Below, piece after piece: positions 54,921 through 62,998 of a stretch of 64,000 nucleotides of DNA (its first letter is position 1; every line of letters begins with the position of its first letter). The notes under the pieces were generated by a model. That model saw only the letters and a program-made list of their open reading frames with translations, made no database searches and was not told the DNA's origin. The translations under genes were made by a program, and so were the position numbers. Location of the stretch: the NCBI GenBank assembly GCA_022414725.1, contig CM039462.1:6380021-6444020 (forward strand), in the 5' to 3' direction. Source of the DNA: Microglena sp. YARC. Its lineage: Eukaryota > Chlorophyta > Chlorophyceae > Chlamydomonadales > Chlamydomonadaceae.

Positions 54921-55364
54921 TTACTGACGCGCAGTCCAAGACATGCAAATCTTCTCGAAGAAGACCTCTTGGATTTCTGTATCAAAGTAAGAGATCGACA
55001 GTGTATCGGCGCCAAATAAGTCGAGGTTGATGTCCTTGGATCCAGGTCGGATGATGAACAGCCTCTCCAGTATGCGGTAGATGGTAGATGGTTCTTCGGT
55101 CATACACAAGGCTTCAGCGCAAACAACTTGTGTCTGTTCCTTTTGTCCATGTACAATTTGGAGTCATAGCATTCAGACATGTACATTCCATCGATTTTAT
55201 GGTCCACGAACTTAGAGAACGCTGGGAAGGAAGCGTCTCCGAATGTGAACATCACAGGTGGAAAAGTGTATATGTTTGTATACCAGATGCGGATCATACG
55301 GATCATGTGATTTGTATGCAGCATTAGCAAGTTGCAACCATATTTTCTCACCGACTGTTGACAT
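54921..55364 (-). pseudogene. Unknown protein gene broken into three frames
   Basis: Read down the minus strand, three overlapping open segments each look protein-like: MSTVGEKIWLQLANAAYKSH (from 55364), VMFTFGDASFPAFSKFVDHK (to about 55110) and EPSTIYRILERLFIIRPGSK (to 54921, ending MSWTARQ). Each hands over to the next within about 15 bases, as expected for one gene of about 148 codons with two one-base shifts. No domain recognised. Confidence 0.45.
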
Positions 55365-55439
55365 ATTAGTTAGATTTTGGATAGAGTTGGTTTGGTTGTC
55401 TTCTTGCTCAGATGGAAATGGTTTCAATTTTTTTAAACC

Positions 55440-55531
55440 CTACAGTCGGCGGAACAATGACTTACAATGGGCGTTCCTGCCTCCCGGCCGATCCCACAAT
55501 CAAATGTCCCTAGCTGTATGAATGGGTTGAC
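55440..55531. mobile_element. Nested MITE-B and MITE-A ends at the RNA ligase truncation point
   Basis: TACAGTCGGCGGAACAATG (MITE-B end, 55440-55458) is followed by AATGGGCGTTCCTGCCTCCC GGCCGAT (MITE-A end, 55468-55494), then CACAATCAAATGTCCCTAGC TGTATG, which matches the helix-turn-helix ORF region near 21803-21828. Confidence 0.65.
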
Positions 55532-56092
55532 ATGACCAAGTACAGCACGGTGTTCTGTCAGGAGGAATGGATCTTCAACATCATGAACTTTCCGACGTAC
55601 GAGGTGGAAGTCGACATGAGCGACACGCAGCCCGCGCAAGACTACATGGCGGATCTCACGAACTCCGTGGATGCAGAGTGTCCGTTCGCGTACCAAATGG
55701 CCGGTGTCAAGGGTGGTGGCGAGGGCATCGTGTGGACGTGCGTGGACCACCCATCGTCTCGTCTGTGGTTCAAGACGAAGGGCAAGACGCATTGCACTGC
55801 CGTCACGAAGCAAGCGGTGCCTTCGCAGGCAGAGTACATCAAGACTGTTACCGAGTTCGTCGAGTCCGTCACGACCGAGTCTCGGTTGAGCCAAGGTCTC
55901 GAGTGCCTGGTTGAACAGGGCGTGGAGTTGCGGATACAAAGCGTCTCTGAGTTTTCGTCATGGGTGTGCCGAGACGTGTTCAAGGAGGAAAGAGACACGA
56001 TCGAAGAAAACGGATTCAATGTGAACGACGTTCGTAAGGCGTTGTACAGGAAAGCAGGGAACTGGTACAAACAACGGGTGGCAACCGCATAA
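55532..56092 (+). pseudogene. RNA ligase, C-terminal part only
   Basis: 186 codons open. Residues about 63-67 (GEGIV) and 79-84 (WFKTKG) correspond to nucleotidyltransferase motifs IV and V of ATP-dependent RNA ligases, where the motif V Lys contacts the phosphate. FPTYEVEVD (20-28) may be part of the strand before motif IV. The lysine of motif I (KxDG) and motif III are absent, and the sequence before residue 1 is transposon DNA, so this cannot be an active ligase by itself. RLSQGLECLVEQGVELR and KAGNWYKQRV form a helical C-terminal domain. It is bracketed by MITE-A pieces: one end at 55468-55494 and a full copy starting right at the stop codon. Such ligases repair or join RNA in many large viruses. 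Confidence 0.65.
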
Positions 56093-56260
56093 AATGGGCG
56101 TTCCTGCCTCCCGGACGATTTTTTTAAATTTATAATCAGGATTTAGAGCCTCCTGAACGACTAGCTAGCTTGAGACATCAGCACCAAGGAATCACAATTC
56201 CGCTCCATACCATGTTTCGCAGCTAGTCAAAATCGGCTGGGAGGCAGGAACGCCCATTAT
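56093..56260. mobile_element. MITE-A copy 4
   Basis: AAATGGGCGTTCCTGCCTCC to GAGGCAGGAACGCCCATTA, full interior. It starts within two bases of the RNA ligase TAA, so the stop codon context may derive from the insertion. Confidence 0.9.
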
Positions 56261-56410
56261 AAGTCAATTTCTAGAGCATGAATAAGTGTAATTGTGCATG
56301 GTAAGTAAACTGAACTTAAGAGAAACCTGTTGTTTTCTATGGCATCCAACAAGAGCATGGATGTCTTCACGTTCACATTTCCAAAATAATTTTGAGCATG
56401 TAGGGAAGGG

Positions 56411-56695
56411 ATGAGTGACTTTGATAATAGTTTGCGGCAGCTTGAGACGGAACAGGCAAACCAGCGTCAGGAGATCCAAGCCTTACGGGATGCCACGTCC
56501 ACCCAGATCCAGCGCCTGGACAAGGAGATCCAAGCCGTGCGGGATGCCACGTCCACCCAGATCGAGCGTGAGTTGGAAATGGCATGGGCCGCGGCGTACC
56601 ATGAACTGCAAGGGATGTTGACCGATGCTCAGTTGACCCAAGTTAAACTGGCAACATTCGGCATGCACAAACTCACACCCCATCTTGCTTGTTGA
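56411..56695 (+). CDS. Small coiled-coil protein
   Basis: 94 residues: MSDFDNSLRQLETEQANQRQ, then two 21-residue repeats of EIQALRDATSTQIQRLDK / EIQAVRDATSTQIEREL type (63-base direct repeat in the DNA), heptad-like with Leu/Ile at a and d. No other domain. The downstream frame from 56712 continues after a possible 3' splice site (CTTGATTGCAG), so the gene could extend into it. Confidence 0.5.
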   Translation: MSDFDNSLRQLETEQANQRQEIQALRDATSTQIQRLDKEIQAVRDATSTQIERELEMAWAAAYHELQGMLTDAQLTQVKLATFGMHKLTPHLAC

Positions 56696-56711
56696 AAATC
56701 CTTGATTGCAG

Positions 56712-57061
56712 GCATCAAGACTGTGTTTGAGGCCAAACGCTTGCTCGTGCGCACAATCAACAACGTGTGCAAGCCAGGCGACAGTCTCCCCACCAGTGGA
56801 TCGACGAATCTGGTCTGGCCGAAGCGCAACATGCCCCTCTAGGGGAGCAGCACGCGCCGTCTCTGCGTCCTCTACGAGTCAGACTGCGATATCCTGAAAT
56901 GCTACAAGGAGGACGCTCGATCCACCTACACATCCGACCACGCGTCGCATGCGCCTGCTCTGTGCATGGATGCCCTCCAGAATACAATATGCCTGTCATC
57001 CCCCATCTGGCCCATCATGGTTGGCAAATGGAGAAATCAAGCCAATCGACTCATACATTAA
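56712..57061 (+). pseudogene. Possible downstream exon or decayed ORF
   Basis: After the acceptor-like CTTGATTGCAG at 56701-56711, one frame reads IKTVFEAKRLLVRTINNVCK and, past a single TAG at about 56838, CVLYESDCDILKCYKEDAR and on to a TAA near 57060. The amino-acid composition is protein-like on both sides of the stop. No matching phase-1 donor is evident in the coiled-coil ORF, so the link is unproven. Confidence 0.3.
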
Positions 57062-57064
57062 TCC

Positions 57065-57235
57065 GCGGTATGTGTTAGAATGAATGGACGAACGGTGGGC
57101 TGCGCAAGCCGCCTTGGTCAGTGTGAGAATGAATGGAAGAACGTGGGGTCTGCGAAACTTAAGCCGCCTTGGTGTGTGTGAGGATGAATGTACGAGACGG
57201 GGGTCTGCGAAAGCCGCCGTGGTGTGTGGACAACA
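57065..57235 (+). repeat. ~58 bp imperfect tandem repeat, three copies
   Basis: Units of the form GAATGNANGAACGNGGGNCTGCG then AAGCCGCCNTGGTGTGTG. Related sequence occurs singly at 59040-59070 and 60016-60085. Confidence 0.7.
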
Positions 57236-57684
57236 CACTGACCCCTTTAATCAATCCCATCTGTTCACGTTTCGAGTCAACAGCTGAATTCCACTGCCCC
57301 ACTCCGTGGGGCCCGCGATCCCCCTTCACAATCCAATAGAGTTGTCGAGCAGAAGCCTGCTTGAGACCTTTTTGATTTTGTATACGGCACCGCCAAGCCG
57401 CCGCTGGGTTGTTGCTAGGTTGATGGTGCCACATAATGGGATCAGAGAGTGAGTCAGCAGGTCAATTCCACTGTCCCGCTCCGCGGGACCCGCGATCCCC
57501 CCTTCAGAATTCCTTGAGACCATGCTCGGATTCTTTGGAGGACCGGACCATAGTGAATGAGGTTGCGAAAACCGCGACAAAATGCGCGGCTTCAATCAAT
57601 CGAAGACAAGTGGTCCGAGTGAGACTCGAAAAACGAGTGTGGCATGCGTGAGTGAGTGAGTAAGTGAGTGCCAACACTGAGATC
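57236..57684. repeat. Intergenic with two copies of a GC-rich hairpin block
   Basis: 57285-57325 (CCACTGCCCCACTCCGTGGG GCCCGCGATCCCCC) and 57466-57501 (CCACTGTCCCGCTCCGCGGG ACCCGCGATCCCCC) are two versions of one block. The inner CCGCTCCGCGGGACCCGCG can fold back. No gene seen. Confidence 0.6.
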
Positions 57685-57853
57685 TAATGGGCGTTCTTGC
57701 CTCCCGGCCGATTTTTTTAAATTTCTAATCAGGATTTAGATCCTCTTGAACGACTCGTTAGCTTGAGACATAAGCACCATGGAATTACAAATCCGCTCCA
57801 TACCATGTTTCGCAACCAGTCCAAATCGGCCGGGAGGCAGGAACGCCCATTAA
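57685..57853. mobile_element. MITE-A copy 5
   Basis: TAATGGGCGTTCTTGCCTCC to GGAGGCAGGAACGCCCATTA with full interior; among the closest to copy 1. Confidence 0.9.
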
Positions 57854-58242
57854 TCTCATAAAAAGTAAAAATGTACAGAATGTGTATTTTACGTTCCACG
57901 ATATCCAATATTGCAGAGAACCCCTTCATAACATGCAAGGATTTGGTCGGTATAATTTGCAAGAGTTGTAATGTGAGATTATCGATCAGTACTGCATCGA
58001 GTATAAATGTTATGCCCACCAATGAGAGATTGTGATCCCCCCTGCCCATTCCTCCCCAAGGCCACAGACCCCACCACACCTCTCCATGTTGCACATCGCA
58101 CGAGCAACATGCGGTAGCCAGGCTATTAGTCGTCGTGCCACCCTATGCCACATTCGCCCACGACCCCGGTATGCCCCCCTCATCCCGCGCCCACCCGCAC
58201 TTTCGGCAGCACCATCCGCTTGTACTGGGATCAGAAGGCGCA
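57854..58242. other. Intergenic, dispersed repeat copy
   Basis: 57890-58005 repeats the 20395-20625 block. The thioesterase frame is open upstream to 58135, but that part is Pro/His-rich and unlike the enzyme. Confidence 0.5.
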
Positions 58243-58782
58243 ATGCAGTGCCCAACAGAATGGGAGCGTGTCGGTTACCGGTCGGGAGGGGGGGAGTTAT
58301 CAGATCCTTATGATGGCTGGGTGGATGGAGTGTACTGCTTAGAGATGGGTGTGAGAGACTACGAGCTGGATCAATTTGGAGTGGTGAACAATGCCGTGTA
58401 TGCCAACTACTTCCAACATGCTATACACGATGGGTTGGAGCGACTGGGTATTGACTGCGATGCCTATGCACGAGCAAACCTAGGGCTGGCAATAACTGAC
58501 ATGAGGCTGTCATACAAGGCTCCGCTTAGATCTAAGGACAGGTTCAGAGTGTTATCCGGGGTGAGTCGAGTCACTGGCGCTCGTGCTGTCATGGACGAGG
58601 TCATTCTAAAGTCTGTGACGAATGGCGACGGTGAGGAAAAGGACATGGTGATCGCAAAATGCCAGGTCACTATGGTTGTACTGGATGGAGATTACAAGGC
58701 GACTAGGCTCCCTGCTGCGATCAAGGATGTGTTTTACAACGCTAATGCAAGAGGCAAGTGCCAGCTCAGGAGGGCACTCTGA
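58243..58782 (+). CDS. Hot-dog acyl-CoA/acyl-ACP thioesterase, plant-plastid ATL-like
   Basis: Intact. From the ATG at 58243 (MQCPTEWERVG) it has 179 residues, about the length of 4HBT-family enzymes plus a short leader. The core EMGVRDYELDQFGVVNNAVY is very close to the first strand, catalytic Asp loop and central helix of plant plastid acyl-lipid thioesterases; then LSYKAPLRSKDRFRV and TGARAVMDEVILKS follow the hot-dog order. It should hydrolyse thioesters of fatty or 3-keto fatty acyl carriers. Frame continues upstream to 58135 but that part lacks similarity. The absence of any frame error and the strong match suggest a functional, horizontally acquired gene from a plastid-bearing lineage. 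Alternative start 58345. Confidence 0.85.
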   Translation: MQCPTEWERVGYRSGGGELSDPYDGWVDGVYCLEMGVRDYELDQFGVVNNAVYANYFQHAIHDGLERLGIDCDAYARANLGLAITDMRLSYKAPLRSKDRFRVLSGVSRVTGARAVMDEVILKSVTNGDGEEKDMVIAKCQVTMVVLDGDYKATRLPAAIKDVFYNANARGKCQLRRAL

Positions 58783-58869
58783 ACACTATATGTGCTGAGT
58801 GTTACGATACGCAGCAGGACATGTTGGTTTCAGGGGATATCCCAAAATTATGGCAGTCGCTGTCGTTTA

Positions 58870-59000
58870 GGCATGGGAACTGTAGGCTCCCCTCCGGTCG
58901 CCCACCCGCTCGGTTCCTCGCGGACTTCCCGTGGGGGCTCCCCTCCGGGCGCCCCCGGTCGCTCCGCTGGGGAAGATGTGAAAGGGGCTCCGCCGCTTGT
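58870..59000. repeat. GC-rich repeat with internal palindromes
   Basis: GCTCCCCTCCGGTCGCCCAC, GGTTCCTCGCGGACTTCCCG and AAAGGGGCTCCGCCGCTTGT, with GGGGGCTCCCCTCC duplicated. A shorter relative lies at 51757-51825. No ORF. Confidence 0.65.
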
Positions 59001-59243
59001 TGAATACAATACCTCTCCGCTAAGGTTGATGTTGTGGGTGAGGATGGACGAGTAGGATGCGCAAGCCACAGAGTTCCCTTGGCGGTGCGCGATATTAATG
59101 CGCCCGTCATTGTAGTTATCATCGAAAGCGCGTTCCTTAGTGTATTTCTCCTCGAAGTGCTTGTGAAAAAAATTGAAATGTTTCGCTCGATCTGTAATAT
59201 CATATTATACTTCCACTTTGCCTTATCATTTCTCAACTCAATC

Positions 59244-59939
59244 ATGTCAGAACAACCGTGCATCATCGACCTATCAATGGACGACGAAGACATTGTTCGA
59301 GACTTATTGACACCAATCTTAAACCGCATTCTGAACGCACATGAGCCGTGCATTGTATCCTTGGTATCGTCTGATGATGAGTCCGACGACGCGACCCAGC
59401 CCGAGCTTATGTCAGAGTCTGACTACGAGCCCGAACCCGAGCCCATGTCCGACGACGAGCCCGAGCTCGAGCCCTTGTCCGACGACGACGAGCCAGAGCC
59501 CATGTCCGACGACGAGCCCGAACCCGAGCCCGAACCCGAGCCCATGTCCGACGACGAGCCCGAGCCTGCCTATCAGCCGGCCCACGCGTTTGAAGACTTA
59601 GCCGGCATGATGGCGAGGACCGGGATATTAGAAACGTTCCTCGCAGGCGGGCCTACCCAGGCGACCATGTCCACCAGCTGGTGGACGTACTGGTTGTCAA
59701 ACAAAGCCGTTGACACCTGGATGACTGGCGTTTGGACTAGGCACGAACAAAAAATGATGATCCTGAGTCTGCATCCCGACAAGGCCAACTCCTTGCGCGA
59801 TGCGCGCATGACAGATGACGATCACAGGTGGATGGACAAACTGTCCCAAAACCTGAATGGAGCCCTCAACGAGGTGCACCACGTGATCCCATGCGAGATG
59901 TATGAAATCATTTACTTGCTAAACAATGAGCTTCCCTAG
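59244..59939 (+). CDS. SIM-bearing, acidic, J-domain-like protein (paralogue 2)
   Basis: 231 residues, paralogue of the gene at 48947: same MSEQPCIIDLSMDDEDIV start, second SIM-like IVSLVSSDDESDD, acidic tract (SDDEPEPEPEPEP, longer here), STSWWTYWLSN and KMMILSLHPDKAN with the HPD tripeptide. Differences concentrate in the acidic tract length and a few positions (MARTGIL for LERTGIL). Its leader (CATTTCTCAACTCAATC) has no 77-bp array and no clear splice site, so the two paralogues are controlled differently. A frame extension upstream to 59034 is not conserved and is left out. Confidence 0.7.
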   Translation: MSEQPCIIDLSMDDEDIVRDLLTPILNRILNAHEPCIVSLVSSDDESDDATQPELMSESDYEPEPEPMSDDEPELEPLSDDDEPEPMSDDEPEPEPEPEPMSDDEPEPAYQPAHAFEDLAGMMARTGILETFLAGGPTQATMSTSWWTYWLSNKAVDTWMTGVWTRHEQKMMILSLHPDKANSLRDARMTDDDHRWMDKLSQNLNGALNEVHHVIPCEMYEIIYLLNNELP

Positions 59940-60121
59940 GGGAACCGCCTTTTAGGGTTTAGGGTTTCCTGCGTATAATTATATTTTTTCGAAATGCGAA
60001 ACTGATTTGACAGTTTTCCGCCGTTTGCGTGTACATGGAGCCGCCGCCTTGGCATGTGTGGACACCGAGGAGGATGCGAAAGCCGCCATGTATGGATTTG
60101 CGTTGTTTACACTCATTTTTA
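59940..60121. other. Intergenic
   Basis: Contains one copy of the AGCCGCC..GTGTGTGGACA repeat and an AT-rich stretch; no gene seen. 60110-60123 would be the guide-side flank of the first Fanzor right end. Confidence 0.4.
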
Positions 60122-60123
60122 TA

Positions 60124-60724
60124 CACTCGGACAAGGGAATTATGTTACATAATATGCCGAGTCCCCCAAAATCCTCTTTGTATGTGTTTATCTTCTACAC
60201 TTCGCTCGACACTGCGTTACTGTATGTAAAGAACCTGTCAGCTTGTAATCAATTGTGCGTCCTACCACAACTTCCAGTTTGCAATATTTCTTTGGCCTCG
60301 CAAGAATTCCGGGGCGGGTTGGGTACATTGTAAAGCAATTGTGGATGTTAATGGCTGCATTTAGGTCACGGTTTACAAACAACTTGCTGTTCTCCATGGT
60401 GGAACTGCACCATAGCAAGCCTCGAACCGTGCGCCCTTTTTTTCGGACTGCACACTCTGGAGGACGGTGGTGCTGTCCTTGTGCCAGATCTTTGTGGTAC
60501 GGAATTCGTCAATGTCGGCAACTCGCCCCTTGAAACGGTCGCTAAACGCATTGAACGCGCTCTTTGTAGGGGCAGAAAGTTCACCCTTGCCACCAGGGGC
60601 AAACTTAGAAGAACCGTATGCGATGACAATTGTTTTCCTTTCACCGACATCCGTCTGGACCTCGTTGAAGAAGCGTGCTAAGACACGTTTCTTGCCACCG
60701 TAGAGCCGCAGGCGCTGCGCGCAC
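60124..60724 (-). pseudogene. Fanzor copy 1, C-terminal third only
   Basis: About 90-95% identical to 60859-61446 of the adjacent element. It keeps GGKKRVLARFFNEVQ, TIVIAYGSSKFAPGG, DEFRTTKIW and, after one missing A in the run near 60439, VNRDLNAAINIHN with a stop at 60188. The right terminus (CACTCGG at 60124) is intact and TA-flanked. Homology ends abruptly at about 60724; then come GC-rich bases and a MITE-B end (GGTTTCATTAAGTATTCCGT, 60791-60810). The missing 5' two thirds include the first RuvC Asp, so it is inactive. Confidence 0.85.
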
Positions 60725-60832
60725 CACTCGGTCCCCCTCCGGTGGTCTCGAAACATTAGGTTACACCGCAAGGTGTGCCTTACACGAAGCGGTTTCATTA
60801 AGTATTCCGTTGACAGTACCCCCCCAAGTATT

Positions 60833-60856
60833 ACCATACCATACCATACCATACCA
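60833..60856 (+). repeat. (CCATA)n microsatellite, right-end flank
   Basis: About five CCATA units directly outside the right terminus of the Fanzor transposon. An equal tract lies outside the left terminus. Confidence 0.9.
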
Positions 60857-60858
60857 TA

Positions 60859-60928
60859 CACTCGGACAAGGGAATTATGTTACATAATATGCCGAGTCCC
60901 CCAAAATCCTCTTGTATGTGTTTATCTT
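60859..60928 (-). ncRNA. Predicted guide-RNA scaffold (omega-RNA-like) at the Fanzor right end
   Basis: Just past the Fanzor stop the minus strand reads GGGACTCGGCATATTATGTA ACATAATTCCCTTGTCCGAG TG. ACTCGG pairs with CCGAGT, and ATTATGT pairs with ACATAAT inside it, giving a two-part hairpin that closes at the element border. The hairpin is kept in all three right ends in the window (60124, 60859, and with changes at 30583). In TnpB and Fanzor systems the guide scaffold is encoded at this position and the guide is the flanking DNA; here the guide would be TA plus (GGTAT)n. No transcript evidence is available. Confidence 0.55.
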
Positions 60929-62969
60929 CTACACTTCGCTCGACACTGCGTTCTGTAAAGAACCTGTCAGCTTGTAATCAATTGTGCGTCCTACCACAAC
61001 TTCCAGTTTGCAATATTTCTTTGGCCTCGCAAGAATTCCGGGGCGGGTTGGGTACATTGTAAAGCAATTGTGGATGTTAATGGCTGCATTTAGGTCACGG
61101 TTTACAAACAACTTGCTGTTCTCCATGGTGGAACTGCACCATAGCAAGCCTCGAACCGTGCGCCCTTTTTTTTCGGATTGCACACTCTGGAGGACGGTGG
61201 TGCTGTCCTTGTGCCAGATCTTTGTGGTACGGAATTCGTCAATGTCGGCAACTCGCCCCTTGAAACGGTCTCTAAACGCATTGAACGCGCTCGTTGTAGG
61301 GACAGAAAGTTCACCCTTGCCACCAGGGGCAAACTTAGAAGAACCGTATGCGATGACAATTGTTTTCCTTCACCGACATCCGCCTGGACCTCGTTGAAGA
61401 AGCGTGCTAAGACACGTTTCTTGCCACCGTAGAGCCGCAGGCGCTGCGCGCCCCACCGCGACTTGGACATCTCCCCCCATCGAGAATCCCAATGGTTGAC
61501 CATTACAGTCACGTAAGCGTCAAACGACTCTAGAGATGTGCGCTTGGGACTGTTGTCCTTCAGGTCGTCAAGGCAGTCCTGGATGTTAGACAACCACTTC
61601 TTGGTCGGACCTCTAGATTTGAAGACCCCGCTCTCAACGTAGTACCGCTCCCGCGTGAGTCTCTTGCTCCCGAACTCGCAGTGCCTCTTCCTCTTCCTAC
61701 CCCCCTTATCTTTTTCTTCGACCTTATTTTTCTTCCAAGTCAAAAAGGCAATGTTGCAGCGGCCAGGGTCGTTTGCAACGACCACCACATTGGGGTCGGA
61801 CTCGGAAAACTGCTTCTTAATCGCCGTTCCGTCGTCCTTGATTGAAATCTTTTTCTTCTCGGCCCTAAGAAAGTGGGTACAAGCCATTACGCCGTCAGTG
61901 TCTATGGTGCATGTAAACACACCTTTCCCAGTAGAACGGATGTTTTCCACATCGAAGACCGACTCCCAGTGCTCCTTGTTCGTCAGCGTCTTTTCGAGAC
62001 TCTCGACGAGACCCACGTCCTTGAGGACGCCCAGTAGGCCGTCGGTGTCTATCGTGATGAAGGAGTGCTTGACTGTTGGGATGGGAGCGATGTTGACCAG
62101 CTTGGCGTAGCCCTCGTCCTCTGTGGCCTCGAGGTATCGATTGATAAAGACGTTGTACCGGATCATCTTGGCGCTGTTGGAAACGCTCTTAAGCCACTGT
62201 CGGTTGATCTCGTCCCGTCCGATGATCGAGTGCTGAATCTTCAGCAACATCTTTGTTCGCTCCGGTAGGAGAGAATGTATCGCTATGAGGTCTTCCTTTA
62301 CTCCCCAAGAGTGGATATCGTAGAGGAGGTATCGGTGGAATACGGTCTCGTCAATGCCGTGCTCATCTTTGAACTCCTTGGCCAAGATCCTGTTTTCCTT
62401 CGAGTAAACGAACTTCTTGATCCATGTGGAGAGATGGACTCTGTAGTGGTTATTGAAATTGGTCAGGTACTTCTTCGACGCGTGGCTGTACAGGTTTGAT
62501 CGCCATCGTAGCGAGCGATGGCACCCACGTATTGTTTCTTCTTTTTCACAATTACCTCGCGCCCCTCAATCTTCTCCCTAAACCAATAGTTGTTGTGAAA
62601 GAACCTTTCGACTGTGGCGTCCCTCGTCTCCATGTGCGCCTGTCTCGACCCTACCATAAGCTGCCGAATGAAGTTCTGGTCGACGCTAGGGACACTTACA
62701 GTGTGAAGTTGCGCATCTGGTACCCCTTCGAAGACTTCTTTTAATATCCGGTTCACCGCAACACCGGCAAGATAAGTCCTCTTGGATACGCTGTCGACCC
62801 GCTCCTTAATCACCTTGGTGATAACGTCCTTGTTGTCCTTATCCGCTATGATCCGACTCAGTGTACACTTTACCACGTTCTCCTCGCCGTTTTTCCTGTC
62901 CTTAATTTTGGCCGCCCGGTCCGGTCGCGTACGCTTGTCCGGAGGCTCTTTATTGACTATCGTCTCCAT
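60929..62969 (-). pseudogene. Fanzor (TnpB-like RNA-guided nuclease), two single-base frameshifts
   Basis: About 680 codons from METIVNKEPPDKRTRPDRAA to a stop at 60929. Frame changes near 62495 and at about 61368 (one A lost from GGTGAAAGG, intact in copy 1). RuvC-I: VVVVANDPGRCNIAFL (Asp). A basic segment GGRKRKRHCEFGSKRL follows. Then TIVIAYGSSKF and VADIDEFRTTKI (family TT motif and candidate second acidic residues), and RuvC-III FVNRDLNAAINIHN (Asp of RD). The cysteine finger usually following TTKI is degenerate: Trp replaces the first Cys (TTKIWHKD) and only LLWCSST keeps one. Fanzors cut DNA at sites chosen by a transposon-encoded RNA next to a short flanking motif. The gene sits 29 bases after the transposase on the same strand. 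Confidence 0.85.
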
Positions 62970-62998
62970 TTAGTAGACAATGTATCTATTTCATTGTA

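Noticed and set aside
60929..62969. Two separate genes (168 and 427 codons) instead of one Fanzor
   Set aside because: The stretch between them is open in the downstream frame and continues the protein; copy 1 supplies the frame missing near 61368.
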